Shown here in pieces: positions 8,974-19,300 of a stretch of 64,000 nt of DNA; within the stretch, counting starts at the first letter, position 1; every line of letters begins with the position of its first letter. The stretch is from the NCBI RefSeq assembly GCF_008692845.1, contig NZ_VXJW01000001.1:372001-436000 (forward strand), in the 5' to 3' direction. This DNA comes from Salmonella enterica subsp. arizonae (lineage in GTDB: Bacteria > Pseudomonadota > Gammaproteobacteria > Enterobacterales > Enterobacteriaceae). The position numbers were made by a program, and so were the translations under genes. The notes beneath the pieces are model-generated. The model searched no databases. It was not told the DNA's origin and was given only the letters and a program-made list of their open reading frames with translations.

Positions 8974-8986
8974 AGCGCATATACAA

Positions 8987-9370
8987 CTAGCAGTTGCCAT
9001 GATTCAGCGGCAGCATATACCGTGATTCGCCATGCATATTTGTGATCCGGTATTTATGCGGCGGCACGTCAAAATAGTTTTTGAACGTCCGGGTTAATGT
9101 TTGTTGTGACTCGAAACCATAGCGTTCCGCCAGATAGAGAATGGGTTCGTTGCTCTCTTTTAATTTTTGCGCGATTTCCGTCATCTTACGGCTGCGGATG
9201 TATTGGCCTAATGAATGACCGGTCTCTTTTTTAAACATCCGTTGCAGGTGCCATTTGGAGTACCCTGAACGCTCAGACACTTTTTCCAGTGAGAGCGGCG
9301 ATTCCAGGTTATCCTCGATCCAGTCCAAAATGCTATGAATAGTAATAGCGTCAGTGTTGCGTCTGGACAT
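8987..9370 (-). CDS. marA: Transcriptional activator MarA (AraC/XylS family)
   Basis: A 127-residue single-domain AraC-family activator with two helix-turn-helix motifs: [20 protein letters not shown] (about residues 30-49) and [19 protein letters not shown] (about 79-97). It binds marbox/rob/soxbox sites as a monomer and activates efflux (acrAB-tolC), micF and oxidative stress genes, giving multiple antibiotic resistance. The downstream of two close ATGs was chosen because AGAGG stands seven bases before it. The body is nearly identical to the E. coli protein, but the last dozen residues ([16 protein letters not shown]) differ. It follows marR by 20 bases. No marB follows; an autotransporter relic starts 14 bases after the stop. 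Confidence 0.96.
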   Translation of the reverse strand: MSRRNTDAITIHSILDWIEDNLESPLSLEKVSERSGYSKWHLQRMFKKETGHSLGQYIRSRKMTEIAQKLKESNEPILYLAERYGFESQQTLTRTFKNYFDVPPHKYRITNMHGESRYMLPLNHGNC

Positions 9371-9390
9371 CGTCATACCTCTTTTTTTAT

Positions 9391-9825
9391 CTACGGCAGA
9401 ATTTTCTTGAGCAAATACTCAAGCGTTGCCACTTCGTCCGCAGTTAAGTTTTTTGTTAATTCCTGATGCAGGTCTTGTCTTGGCTGTTGATGACATTGCT
9501 CACAGATTGCCGCGCCCTCTGGCGTTAGCTTCACCAGTACGCCGCGTTTGTCATTAGGATTCGGCAGTCTTTCGATCCAGCCTTTGCACAGCAGACGGTC
9601 AAGCATCCGCGTCAACGCACCGAGATCGACAGACAGCACTTTTTTAAGTTCAACCGGGGTAATGCATCCCGCGCAGCGTATCGAGCAAAGCACTTTAAAC
9701 TGTGATGCGGTGATATCCAGCGGGGATAAGTAGTCATTTAACAGGCGATCTTTTTTCTGATTTACCATGTAGATCAAGCGACCCAGCGGAATGATTTCAT
9801 TGAACAGATCACTGGTGCTTTTCAA
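9391..9825 (-). CDS. marR: Multiple antibiotic resistance repressor MarR
   Basis: A 144-residue winged-helix repressor, first gene of the marRA operon. The DNA-binding region reads [20 protein letters not shown] followed by the wing [15 protein letters not shown]. MarR dimers bind two operators in marO and are released by salicylate and other phenolics, or by copper-driven oxidation of the cysteine in CEQCHQ (C80 is in [10 protein letters not shown]). The start codon in this frame is TTG (9823-9825), where E. coli uses GTG; a non-ATG start keeps expression low. Length is exactly that of the family. Confidence 0.95.
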   Translation of the reverse strand: MKSTSDLFNEIIPLGRLIYMVNQKKDRLLNDYLSPLDITASQFKVLCSIRCAGCITPVELKKVLSVDLGALTRMLDRLLCKGWIERLPNPNDKRGVLVKLTPEGAAICEQCHQQPRQDLHQELTKNLTADEVATLEYLLKKILP

Positions 9826-9830
9826 AATGG

Positions 9831-9842
9831 TTGCCCCGGCAA
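9831..9842. promoter_or_regulatory. marO: MarR operator site II in marO
   Basis: TTGCCCCGGCAA, the MarR palindrome, just upstream of the marR start, matching operator site II of E. coli in position. Confidence 0.85.
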
Positions 9843-9865
9843 GTAATTAGTTGCTTCAGATACTA

Positions 9866-9877
9866 TTGCCCAGGCAA
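9866..9877. promoter_or_regulatory. marO: MarR operator site I in marO
   Basis: TTGCCCAGGCAA, a second perfect-arm MarR palindrome 35 bases from the first, the spacing known for marO, overlapping the presumed marRA promoter. Confidence 0.85.
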
Positions 9878-10083
9878 GTATAAGTCAACTGAATGAATTA
9901 ACCGATGCCACGATTTGCTAAAAGATGTACGAGGTAATGTGCTGTGATAACCTGTAACTGATTGATAATTACAGCTTATAGGTTACGGAAGTTATCGACT
10001 TGCGTACTGGCAAAATGGCGCGTCGGGGCTGTTACACTTTATACTTCCGGTTCATGCAACGCTGATGGGTAAGAGATAGTATT

Positions 10084-10749
10084 ATGATGGATTTGTTTAA
10101 AGCGATTGGATTGGGGCTGGTTGTACTGCTCCCTTTAGCCAATCCGCTAACCACCGTGGCGCTGTTTCTTGGCCTTGCGGGCAACATGAATAGCACGGAA
10201 CGTAACCGGCAGTCATATATGGCTTCGGTCTATGTCTTCGCCATTATGATGGTGGCGTACTACGCCGGGCAGTTAGTCATGAACACCTTCGGTATTTCCA
10301 TTCCAGGGCTACGGATCGCCGGGGGATTAATCGTGGCGTTTATCGGCTGCAGAATGCTTTTCCCGCAGCAGAAAGCGCATGAGTCGCCGGAAGCGAAAAG
10401 CAAATCGGAGGAGCTGGCGGACGAACCGACGGCCAATATTGCGTTTGTTCCGCTGGCAATGCCAAGCACCGCGGGACCGGGGACCATCGCAATGATTATC
10501 AGTTCTGCCTCCACGGTGCGTCATGGCGGCGAGTTTCCCGACTGGGTCATTACGGTCGCGCCGCCGATTATTTTCCTTGCCGTGGCGGTGATCCTTTGGG
10601 GGTGCTTACGCAGTTCCGGTGCTATCATGCGGCTGGTGGGAAAAGGGGGGATTGAAGCAATTTCCCGCTTAATGGGATTCCTGCTGGTGTGTATGGGCGT
10701 ACAATTTATTATCAACGGCGTGTTGGAAATTATTAAAACGTACCACTAA
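10084..10749 (+). CDS. marC: MarC family inner membrane protein
   Basis: A 221-residue integral membrane protein with six predicted hydrophobic helices, of the MarC/YhgN (UPF0056) family. Family signatures include [19 protein letters not shown] near the N-terminus, the [19 protein letters not shown] helix and the [20 protein letters not shown] segment with its conserved P-x-x-x-G-P-G-T-I. It is transcribed divergently from marRA across marO. Despite its name, knock-outs in E. coli show no role in multidrug resistance and its transport function is unknown. A charged cytoplasmic loop ([15 protein letters not shown]) separates the two halves. Confidence 0.93.
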   Translation: MMDLFKAIGLGLVVLLPLANPLTTVALFLGLAGNMNSTERNRQSYMASVYVFAIMMVAYYAGQLVMNTFGISIPGLRIAGGLIVAFIGCRMLFPQQKAHESPEAKSKSEELADEPTANIAFVPLAMPSTAGPGTIAMIISSASTVRHGGEFPDWVITVAPPIIFLAVAVILWGCLRSSGAIMRLVGKGGIEAISRLMGFLLVCMGVQFIINGVLEIIKTYH

Positions 10750-10762
10750 GGCGCTTTTTCGT

Positions 10763-10786
10763 CTGCCGGGAACGCGTTCCCGGCAG
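10763..10786. terminator. Bidirectional hairpin between marC and sotB
   Basis: A perfect 24-base palindrome, CTGCCGGGAACG followed by CGTTCCCGGCAG, between the ends of two convergent genes. Confidence 0.7.
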
Positions 10787-10794
10787 CGAATGCT

Positions 10795-11985
10795 TTAACG
10801 CGGCTGTTCTTCCAGCGTCACGGGCCATTTACGGAATATGAGCACAGCCCATACCAGCGCCGCACAGGCGGGTACAGCGCCAATATAACCGATGGTCGAC
10901 ATTGACCAGTGCAAACTCACCTGATTTCCTGCCAGCGCGCCAGCGCCAATACCGATATTAAAGATGCCTGAAAATAGCGCCATCGCGACATCGGTAGCAT
11001 CCGGCGCCAGCGCTAACACTTTCACCTGCATACCGAGCCCTATCACCATAATCGCGATTCCCCAAAAAATACTCAGCAGGGCCAGATGCGCTTCGCTATC
11101 CGCCGCAGGCAGCAGCAGAAGCAGACAGACAACCAGCAAAGAAATAGCGATACTGACGAGCAACGAGGCATGCTGATTACCCAGTTTGCCAAACACAAGG
11201 CTGCCGATGATCCCTGCGCCGCCCAGGATCAGTAACAGAACGGTAGCAAAATTCGCACTGAGCCCGGCTACATTCTGGACGAAGGGTTCAATATAGCTAT
11301 AAGCCGTGTAATGCGCTGTCACCACAACGGCGGTCAGTAAATAAAGGCTCATCAGCGCCGGGCGTCGGAATAGCAAAGGTAAACTTTTTAGTGAGCCGGA
11401 ATGTTCGCTCGGCAATTTCGGTAGAAGCTTAATCAGGCATATCAGCGTAATTAATGCGCCCATACCGATGGCAAAGAAAGTGGTGCGCCAGCCAAAATAC
11501 TGGCCAACAACGCGGCCTATCGGCAGTCCAAGCACCATGGCCAGCGCGGTTCCGGTCGCTATCAGACTTAATGCCTGCGCGCGTTTTCCGGCAGGGGCCA
11601 GGCGGATCGCCAGAGATGCGGTTATCGACCAGAAAATAGCGTGGGTGAAAGCGATGCCGATACGGCTAATGACCAGCACGGTAAAGTTCCACGCCAGGAA
11701 GGAGAGCACGTGACTGGCAATAAACAGAACAAACAGACAAATGAGTAGTTTACGGCGCTCTATTTGACTGGTGAGGAGCATAAAAGGCAGCGACATTACG
11801 GCAACTACCCAAGCATAAATGGTTAGCATGATGCCGACCTGCGCGGTTTGCATATGAAAGCTTTCGGCAATGTCTGACAGTAAACCGACCGGCACAAATT
11901 CCGTGGTATTGAAAATAAAAGCGGCGATAGCAAGCGTAACTACCCGTAGCCACGCGACTTTGCGGGAAACTGGATTGATAGTCAT
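10795..11985 (-). CDS. sotB: Sugar efflux transporter SotB (YdeA)
   Basis: A 396-residue major facilitator with 12 membrane helices. Helix 1 carries [20 protein letters not shown], the typical start of the SotB/AraJ group of drug-proton antiporters, with the motif-A-like [13 protein letters not shown] after helix 2. SotB exports arabinose and lactose analogues such as IPTG and limits their toxic build-up. The length matches the family. It is convergent with marC and shares a hairpin with it; ptrR follows on the same strand upstream at a distance of about 115 bases. Confidence 0.92.
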   Translation of the reverse strand: MTINPVSRKVAWLRVVTLAIAAFIFNTTEFVPVGLLSDIAESFHMQTAQVGIMLTIYAWVVAVMSLPFMLLTSQIERRKLLICLFVLFIASHVLSFLAWNFTVLVISRIGIAFTHAIFWSITASLAIRLAPAGKRAQALSLIATGTALAMVLGLPIGRVVGQYFGWRTTFFAIGMGALITLICLIKLLPKLPSEHSGSLKSLPLLFRRPALMSLYLLTAVVVTAHYTAYSYIEPFVQNVAGLSANFATVLLLILGGAGIIGSLVFGKLGNQHASLLVSIAISLLVVCLLLLLPAADSEAHLALLSIFWGIAIMVIGLGMQVKVLALAPDATDVAMALFSGIFNIGIGAGALAGNQVSLHWSMSTIGYIGAVPACAALVWAVLIFRKWPVTLEEQPR

Positions 11986-12099
11986 AGATTATTTCGGGTT
12001 AGTTGCGAAAAGGTGAGGGCACGATCTTAAAACGTTTACTGGCGAAAAGACAATCATTTTGTGAGCTGCATCTCATTTACTTCGCAGGCCGTCTTGTTT

Positions 12100-12972
12100 T
12101 TAGTCGGTACTCGATAGTTGGGCATTAAGTAACTCTATAAATGCTTCGAGCTGGCGCGTCATCGCCCCGCGACGCCAGATTAGCCATGTGGTAAGCCAGC
12201 GCCACTTTTCCGCCAGCGGCCAGGCCTCCACCTGATAATGCCCTGGCATACTATTGAGCATACTTGCTGGCATCAGCGCAATACCTGCGCCGGCTATCAC
12301 GCACGCCAGCATTCCATGATATGACTCCATTTCATGAATCGTACCAGGCATAGCGCCATCGGCATGAAACCAGCTTTCGAAATGCCGCCGGTAAGAACAG
12401 TTGGCGCGAAAAGCATAGATGTTACAACCATTCACGTCGCTTGCCCGCGATACCACGGGATGGCCATGCGGCGCGACAATCATCATCTCTTCCGGGTAGA
12501 CCGGCATACCTTCCAGCCCCGGATGCATGAGCGGACCATCAATAAAGGCGGCGTTTAGCTTTCCTTCGAGCACGCCCTCCAGCATGGCGCCGGAAGAACC
12601 TGTCGTTAATGCGAACTGAATTTTAGGGTAACGCTGGTTAAAACCCGCCAGTAGCGCGGGGATACGGACGGCGGCAGTGCTTTCCAACGCGCCGAGTGAA
12701 AACAGTCCCTGCGGCTCTTCTCCGGCGACCACCATGCGGGCTTCATCAACCAGCGCCAGGATCTGCTGGCTGTAACGTAAAAAGTTATGCCCGGCTGGCG
12801 ACAGCCTGAGGCGTTGGTTTTCGCGAATAAATAGAGAAACGCCCAGATCGGCTTCAAGCTGGCGGATGCGTGTTGTCAGGTTGGACGGAACGCGGTGTAC
12901 TTTTGCCGCCGCCTGCGTAATGCTGCCCGTCAGAGCGACAGCGTTAAACATCTCCAGTTGCGTCAGGTCCAT
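12100..12972 (-). CDS. ptrR: LysR-family regulator PtrR (YneJ)
   Basis: A 290-residue LysR-type regulator. The N-terminal helix-turn-helix is visible as [20 protein letters not shown] and [20 protein letters not shown]; the C-terminal part (about 90-290) is the periplasmic-binding-like effector domain. It is divergent from sad with about 100 bases between, the classical LysR arrangement. In E. coli PtrR (YneJ) controls sad and is linked to putrescine and glutamate use, and to the fnrS small RNA. It probably regulates sad-glsB here and itself. Confidence 0.9.
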   Translation of the reverse strand: MDLTQLEMFNAVALTGSITQAAAKVHRVPSNLTTRIRQLEADLGVSLFIRENQRLRLSPAGHNFLRYSQQILALVDEARMVVAGEEPQGLFSLGALESTAAVRIPALLAGFNQRYPKIQFALTTGSSGAMLEGVLEGKLNAAFIDGPLMHPGLEGMPVYPEEMMIVAPHGHPVVSRASDVNGCNIYAFRANCSYRRHFESWFHADGAMPGTIHEMESYHGMLACVIAGAGIALMPASMLNSMPGHYQVEAWPLAEKWRWLTTWLIWRRGAMTRQLEAFIELLNAQLSSTD

Positions 12973-13074
12973 AGGTTTCTCAATTCATGAATAGTGTGGT
13001 TAATATTATTCATTTTTCAGAAATGGTAAAGGGCGTCATGATGGTATGACTCCCCTGATAACGAGAGAAAGCAC

Positions 13075-14463
13075 ATGACCATGATGACTCCAACACCGGC
13101 GCTATCCATTAACCCTGCGACCGGACAGACGCTGGCGACAATGCCCTGGGCTAACGCGCAAGAGATTGAACATGCCCTGAATCTGGCGGCGAAAGGCTTC
13201 AAACAGTGGAAAATGGCCCCCGTAACGCAACGGGCGCAAACATTACGCGACATTGGTCAGGCGCTTCGTACTCATGCAGAAGAGATGGCGCAATGTATTA
13301 CGCGTGAAATGGGTAAACCCATAAAACAGGCGCGTGCGGAAGTGACGAAATCCGCTGCGTTATGTGACTGGTATGCGGAACATGGTCCGGCAATGCTGAA
13401 TCCAGAGCCTACACGGGTAGAAAATCAGCAGGCTGTGATTGAATACCGTCCGCTGGGCGTTATTCTGGCGATAATGCCGTGGAATTTTCCTTTGTGGCAG
13501 GTGTTACGCGGTGCGGTGCCGATACTGTTGGCGGGGAATAGCTATCTATTAAAACACGCGCCTAATGTTACCGGTTGCGCGCAGATGATAGCCCGAATCT
13601 TTACGGAAGCCGGTACTCCCGCAGGCGTCTATGGATGGCTTAACGCCAGTAATGAGGGCGTGAGTCAGATGATTAACGATCCACGAATCGCGGCGGTGAC
13701 GGTGACAGGCAGCGTGCGCGCCGGTGCAGCGATTGGCGCTCAGGCAGGTGCGGCGCTGAAAAAATGTGTGCTGGAACTGGGCGGGTCCGATCCGTTTATT
13801 GTGCTCAATGATGCCGATCTCGATTTGGCGGTAAAAGCCGCGGTTGCAGGACGTTATCAAAATACCGGACAGGTCTGCGCCGCCGCCAAACGTTTTATTG
13901 TCGAAGAGGGTATTGCGCAGGCGTTTACTGAGCGCTTTGTGGCAGCAGCCTCGGCATTAACGATGGGAGATCCCCTCGTTGAAGAGAATGATCTGGGACC
14001 GATGGCGCGCTTCGATCTGCGTGATGAACTCCATCAACAGGTGCAGACTTCTGTCGCCGAAGGCGCTCGGCTGCTGTTGGGCGGCGAGAAAATCGCCGGG
14101 GAAGGCAACTATTATGCCGCAACCGTTCTGGCTGATGTCACGCCTGACATGACCGCATTTCGTCAGGAACTTTTTGGTCCTGTCGCCGCCATTACCGTTG
14201 CAAAAGACGCGGCGCACGCCCTCGCGCTGGCGAATGACAGTGAGTTTGGTTTATCGGCGACGATCTTTACCGCCAACGATACGCTGGCCGGGGAGATGGC
14301 GGAGCGTCTTGAGTGCGGCGGAGTATTCATTAATGGGTACTCCGCCAGCGATGCGCGCGTGGCGTTCGGCGGGGTAAAGAAGAGCGGTTTCGGGCGCGAG
14401 CTTTCGCACTTTGGTTTACATGAATTTTGTAATGTGCAGACCGTCTGGAAGAACCGCGTCTAA
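13075..14463 (+). CDS. sad: Succinate semialdehyde dehydrogenase Sad (NAD+)
   Basis: A 462-residue aldehyde dehydrogenase matching E. coli Sad (YneI), which oxidises succinate semialdehyde to succinate in putrescine and 4-aminobutyrate breakdown. Visible are the Rossmann segment IMPWNFPLWQ, the cofactor loop VTVTGSVRAGAAIG, the catalytic glutamate in LELGGSDPFIV, the catalytic cysteine in NTGQVCAAAKRF, and the C-terminal FGGVKKSGFGRELS. It forms the head of a likely operon with glsB and yneG and is transcribed divergently from ptrR, its probable regulator. The ATG at 13075 follows a GAGAG ribosome-like site; two further in-frame ATGs follow closely. Confidence 0.95.
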   Translation: MTMMTPTPALSINPATGQTLATMPWANAQEIEHALNLAAKGFKQWKMAPVTQRAQTLRDIGQALRTHAEEMAQCITREMGKPIKQARAEVTKSAALCDWYAEHGPAMLNPEPTRVENQQAVIEYRPLGVILAIMPWNFPLWQVLRGAVPILLAGNSYLLKHAPNVTGCAQMIARIFTEAGTPAGVYGWLNASNEGVSQMINDPRIAAVTVTGSVRAGAAIGAQAGAALKKCVLELGGSDPFIVLNDADLDLAVKAAVAGRYQNTGQVCAAAKRFIVEEGIAQAFTERFVAAASALTMGDPLVEENDLGPMARFDLRDELHQQVQTSVAEGARLLLGGEKIAGEGNYYAATVLADVTPDMTAFRQELFGPVAAITVAKDAAHALALANDSEFGLSATIFTANDTLAGEMAERLECGGVFINGYSASDARVAFGGVKKSGFGRELSHFGLHEFCNVQTVWKNRV

Positions 14464-14535
14464 TCTTCCTGACGCCGCGTCGTGCCCTCTGCTATACTCG
14501 CAGGCCTTTTCAGACCTGCGAGCAAGGAGTATGTT

Positions 14536-15462
14536 GTGGCCAGGGCCATGGACAATGCAATTTTAGAGAAGATTTTACAGCGCGTTCGCCCCCTCATTGG
14601 CCAAGGCAAAGTCGCTGACTATATCCCGGCATTAGCGTCCGTCGAGGGGGCAAAGCTGGGAATAGCGATTTGTACCGTGGAGGGGCAGCATTATCAGGCG
14701 GGCGATGCGCACGAACGCTTCTCTATTCAGTCTATTTCGAAAGTGCTCAGTCTGGTGGTGGCGATGCGTCATTATCCGGAAGAGGAGATCTGGCAGCGCG
14801 TCGGAAAAGATCCTTCCGGCTCGCCGTTCAATTCGTTGGTTCAGTTAGAGATGGAACAAGGCATCCCGCGTAATCCATTTATTAATGCGGGCGCGCTGGT
14901 GGTATGTGACATGTTGCAAGGGCGGCTTAGCGCGCCGCGTCAGCGGATGCTGGAAGTTGTGCGCGCACTTTGCGGCGTATCGGATATTACGTATGATGCT
15001 ACGGTCGCTCGCTCTGAATTTGAGCATTCCGCCCGTAACGCCGCTATTGCGTGGCTGATGAAATCATTCGGTAATTTTCATCATGATGTGCCTACCGTGT
15101 TGCAAAATTACTTCCATTACTGTGCGTTGAAAATGAGCTGTATGGAACTGGCGAGGACGTTTGTTTTTCTGGCGAATCAGGGCGAGGCATTTCATCTCGA
15201 CGAGCCGGTAGTTACGCCCATGCAGGCCCGGCAGATTAACGCGCTAATGGCGACCAACGGCATGTATCAGAACGCCGGGGAGTTTGCCTGGCGAGTGGGA
15301 TTGCCCGCTAAGTCCGGAGTGGGAGGGGGGATTGTCGCTATTGTACCGCATGAAATGGCGATTGCCGTCTGGAGTCCTGAACTGGACCCTGCAGGGAATT
15401 CTCTGGCGGGTATTGCCGCGCTTGAACAATTAACACAGACATTAGGACGCTCAGTATACTGA
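14536..15462 (+). CDS. glsB: Glutaminase B (serine-dependent beta-lactamase fold)
   Basis: A 308-residue glutaminase that hydrolyses glutamine to glutamate and ammonia. The family motif FSIQSISKV contains the catalytic Ser-x-x-Lys, followed by the conserved [14 protein letters not shown], the [11 protein letters not shown] tyrosine/asparagine region and [11 protein letters not shown]. Start set at the GTG at 14536: an AAGGAG site stands six bases before it and the resulting length equals E. coli YneH/GlsB (308). About 70 bases separate it from sad. The pairing of sad, glsB and ptrR suggests joint control of glutamate-family metabolism. Confidence 0.94.
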   Translation: MARAMDNAILEKILQRVRPLIGQGKVADYIPALASVEGAKLGIAICTVEGQHYQAGDAHERFSIQSISKVLSLVVAMRHYPEEEIWQRVGKDPSGSPFNSLVQLEMEQGIPRNPFINAGALVVCDMLQGRLSAPRQRMLEVVRALCGVSDITYDATVARSEFEHSARNAAIAWLMKSFGNFHHDVPTVLQNYFHYCALKMSCMELARTFVFLANQGEAFHLDEPVVTPMQARQINALMATNGMYQNAGEFAWRVGLPAKSGVGGGIVAIVPHEMAIAVWSPELDPAGNSLAGIAALEQLTQTLGRSVY

Positions 15463-15821
15463 TGAATGCGCTTGAACCACTCTTTGCCCGCCTGGCGCGA
15501 TCGACATTTCGTTCGCGTTTTCGTCTTGGTGTCAAAGAAAGGCAATATTGCTGGGATAAAGGCGCGGAGGTGATTGATAGACATGCCGCTGATTTTATCG
15601 CCCAACGACTGGCACCTGCTTACCCGGCGAAGGATGGTAAGCAAACGCCGATGCGGGGCCATCCAGTGTTTATCGCGCAACATGCGACGGCGACCTGCTG
15701 TCGCGGGTGCCTGGCGAAGTGGCATCATATTCCTCAGGGAGAAACGCTGAGCGAAGCGCAACAACAATATATCGTCAGCGTTATCCATTACTGGCTGGTC
15801 AGGCAAATGAATCAGCGGTAG
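15462..15821 (+). CDS. yneG: DUF4186 protein YneG
   Basis: A 119-residue cytoplasmic protein of the DUF4186 family (YneG). Recognisable blocks are RSRFRLGVKERQYCWDKG, IAQHATATCCRGCLAKWHHI and the C-terminal IVSVIHYWLVRQM. The CCRGC cysteines with nearby histidines suggest a metal site, which is inference. Its ATG overlaps the glsB stop (TGATG), so translation is coupled. Function is unknown. It is the last gene of the sad-glsB-yneG unit; a weak hairpin (AGGGGAA / TTCCCCT, 15820-15843) overlaps its end. Confidence 0.88.
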   Translation: MNALEPLFARLARSTFRSRFRLGVKERQYCWDKGAEVIDRHAADFIAQRLAPAYPAKDGKQTPMRGHPVFIAQHATATCCRGCLAKWHHIPQGETLSEAQQQYIVSVIHYWLVRQMNQR

Positions 15822-15947
15822 GGGAAGCCGATCCTTTTCCCCTATAAATCCCTTTACTATATCTTTACTTATCGCGAGTGATACGTGGCGAAAGTCAAAC
15901 AATCCTTTTTAGTTACAACATACAAATAATTTATTCTTTTCAATACC

Positions 15948-15966
15948 TATTAGCATCGTGCTAATA
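15948..15966. repeat. Inverted repeat TATTAGCA-TCG-TGCTAATA
   Basis: Perfect eight-base arms with a 3-base spacer in AT-rich DNA downstream of yneG. It could be a regulator site or the remains of a terminator; nothing decides. Confidence 0.5.
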
Positions 15967-16064
15967 ACACGCCTAACAGGACTAGAAAATCTTTTCACAT
16001 GAGACATTATACTAGGTATGTTATCAGCCCGACGATGGCTCGTTTTATGCGATCCTATGGTGTG

Positions 16065-16078
16065 AACCTGCGCAGGTT
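16065..16078. repeat. Perfect palindrome AACCTGCGCAGGTT
   Basis: A 14-base perfect palindrome about 285 bases before the large orphan gene. It is GC-rich within AT-rich surroundings. An operator or a recombination site are possible readings. Confidence 0.5.
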
Positions 16079-16361
16079 TATGGTGAGATTCGGTAGAACA
16101 TTTTTGTTTTTATATTTTTGATGTTATATAACATATAAGGATGTTTTATCTAATTCTAATAAATAGCACAAAGTGTTTCACAAAGTGTTTCATTGTTGTT
16201 TACTTCATGTGGTCTAAACTTGGCTTGTCTATTTTTGTGGTAGTGTTGAATTAAAAATAGAATGTTCTGTATGTACATTTGAGAAACATTATTTGTGATT
16301 AGAACTGCTAATTTAAATCTATTCTTATGATGCCATATTGCAATTCTGGCAGGAGAAAATG

Positions 16362-19300
16362 ATGCCCATAACATTAGAAAATATCTCAGCAAGACCATCA
16401 CGGCAGACGTTAAAGATAAAAGGTATCGGAACCAGGGACACCATGCAGTACCTTTCAGCTTTGGGTGGAACATATCAGGATGCTATTTTTAATGAGCAAA
16501 CATCTAATTTACCAGATGAATATATTCGGCTGGATGAGATGGCCAGAGATGAAAAACAATACAATTTAAATATTTATGAGTTTTTTTTTGAACCAACACC
16601 TGAACTTATATGCGAAGAAATTAAAACGACGTTGGATTTTCATTATTTGAACAGCCCAACCTTTCGAAGGTTAGTTAATTATAAGGTGGACTATATTATA
16701 AATAACGATATTGATACCAATAAATGCGAAGTAAAGATATCTCCGAATTATAGTTACGAAAATGCTGAAGGGGGACGTGGATATTTATCGATGCCATTTG
16801 ATATAAATGGCTTTCCTATCGCCCCTGATTTTTACAATTGTGAAAATAAAATAACATCAGAAAAATTATTGTTAGATTTATTCCTGAAACATATTTTGCA
16901 TGGTGATTTAAATTCAAACAATGAAGTTACATGTATTTTCTCTAATGTTATTTATAAGGAAATTGACCCCGTGGCAATTGCGCATACATTGTTGTGTTTT
17001 TCTCCGGTAAAGGTGAACAGCGAACATGAGTTATTTAATATTGATAGCATAACTGCTCTTCCTAAAAGTACTGAGCAAATTATATATGAGGGTAATGAAA
17101 TTCAAAAAAGAATTCTTTCATCTTTTCATGGCAGCAATAACTTTCAGCCAGGAGCGGTTCATAAAATAGAAAGAAATATAAAGAGTATTGCTGTAACGAG
17201 TTTGTTACTCTCATCCCGAGTAACAGCAATGCCAGATAGCGCTGAAATAAAAGACAAGTATACAAAGCCAGATGGTAATCACCCCCTCTATAAAGAGCAA
17301 CAACGATATCCGAGAGCGCTTCCAGAGGATCATCCCGCGCAGCAGCCGGAAAGAGATTATGTTAGAGAGATATTCTATAACCATGGTGGGCTGGCAAATC
17401 AGGTACTGCTGGCAAATCAGGTACTTTCAGTACTGAGTAGTGTGAGAGAAGATTTGTATGTAAAAGGGTATCACGAATTACTTGTGTTTTCACAAACAGG
17501 TAAATGGCCCCAAAATGGGAGAGAAATTGCCAGCGAGTATATGTTTGAAAAAATAAAGAATTATATAGAAAAAGGAACGACTATAACACTCCATAATGGA
17601 AGACTTATTACATTTTATCAATTTATAATAGATCGATTAGAATGTCAGTACGAAATGTTTGAAGTATTAGCCAGAGATATGGTGGTTCATCCAGAAACAA
17701 AAGAGTCTGGACATTATTTACACCACTTGAAAAGGAAGTTCATCACCCCCCATACCCCAAGCTTTGAAAAGCTATATGGCCGTAATGTTATTTCAAGAGT
17801 TCTTGATGATATTAATCTTTACAGAAAAACCACACGAAAATCAAAACTATTAAATCATCGTCAAATGCGGGCGCTTTTTAAAATTGCCCAGCTCGTCATT
17901 CATCATTTATCCAGAAACGGTGGTGATATGAAATTGCTTGAGCATAATATCAGAAAGCAAAATTACGTTATTATTTTAACTATACTTCAAAAATCTATGA
18001 ACTTAAAAAATTCTGGTTCAGTTAAAGATAGGGATATAAAAAGAATATCAAGAAATATAATGGTAAACAATAAGTTAACACGACATATCGAAGAGGTAAT
18101 AAGAAATAACGGCAACGGTATACAACTTCGATTAATAAAATTAGCTATCCACAAACAGTTGGACTGGGTGGAGAAACATTATAAATCAGAAGAGCATATC
18201 AAAAAACATATGGAGGAGTGTGATATATTAGGTACGTTTGATATGAATAAAATGGTAAAGAGTGCCGTTACTAGCTTTATTCATGAAGCTCAAGATATTT
18301 CAGCATCTATTTGGTTGACAACAGAACAAAAACATAATCAGCAGGTTCAGGCGCTTGAACGTTTCAAGAGTAAAGTTTCATCCATGAATGATGGTCAACA
18401 ATTCGTTTATGGATTTAATAAGGTTATTCAGGAGGGCTTAGGTGGGTTGATTGAGCTGAGCTTTGATATCGATGACTCACGGCATCATCGAACCGAGTCC
18501 TCGTTATCTCCGGCATCGAGGGAGGGGCTTCATCTTTTGGGTACTATCTGGAATATTGCAACGAGTATTGTCCCTGGTTTTAATGCTCTGGCTGGTACCA
18601 GCAGCATTCTTAATCGGGCTATTGTGGAAAAATCTAGTGATGTATGTGGGTACATTCAGGATGTTATACGTATTGGTATGGAAGCTGCTCCTGTTGCAGA
18701 AGCGAAGTTTACAGAAAGGGCGTCCAACGCAAAGTATACGGGTCTCCGATTTCTTGAAAATAAAATAGAAAGAGGTGTAATACGATCGCCGATTCAGAAG
18801 GGGAGTAATTATAAAGTTATTGAGTCAATAGAGAATATTGATTTTATTTATCAAAAAAGCACTAATAAAATTCTCGAGCTAAATCCCGAGGGAAACGATG
18901 GACTCTATCGTGCTACAGGATTTAATAAAGAAACGCATGGTTATTATAAACAGTCAGGAGAAGGCTTTTACAGAAAGCAGAAATCATTTTCACCGTTGTC
19001 AACGGAAGCACCTAATACGATAAAATATGGCGAGAGGGAAATCGTTTTATCTAAAGAGCCTGGTTCAGAAACGTATCAGGGAACCTTTTCTGATACCGGA
19101 AAAAATGTAGGTATGACATTTTATAGAACTTCTGACGGTAAATTTTACCAGGCCTCTGGGCTGAAAGGGGGAGGGCCTATTCGGCATGTTGACAAGCCTT
19201 ATTCAGAGTTAAGAGAAGGCGACGTTGGGTATGATGAGGAGCTTCTGGATATTTCCGATGATTCACCACTACTGGAGGACATGCTGCCTTCTCTGTCAGA

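Larger units (their letters stand above)
15822..16361. other. AT-rich region upstream of the large orphan gene
   Basis: About 540 bases of markedly AT-rich DNA marking the left edge of a transferred segment. It holds two inverted repeats (listed separately) and must contain the promoter of the large gene at 16362. No coding sequence, tRNA or attachment site was recognised. Confidence 0.5.
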
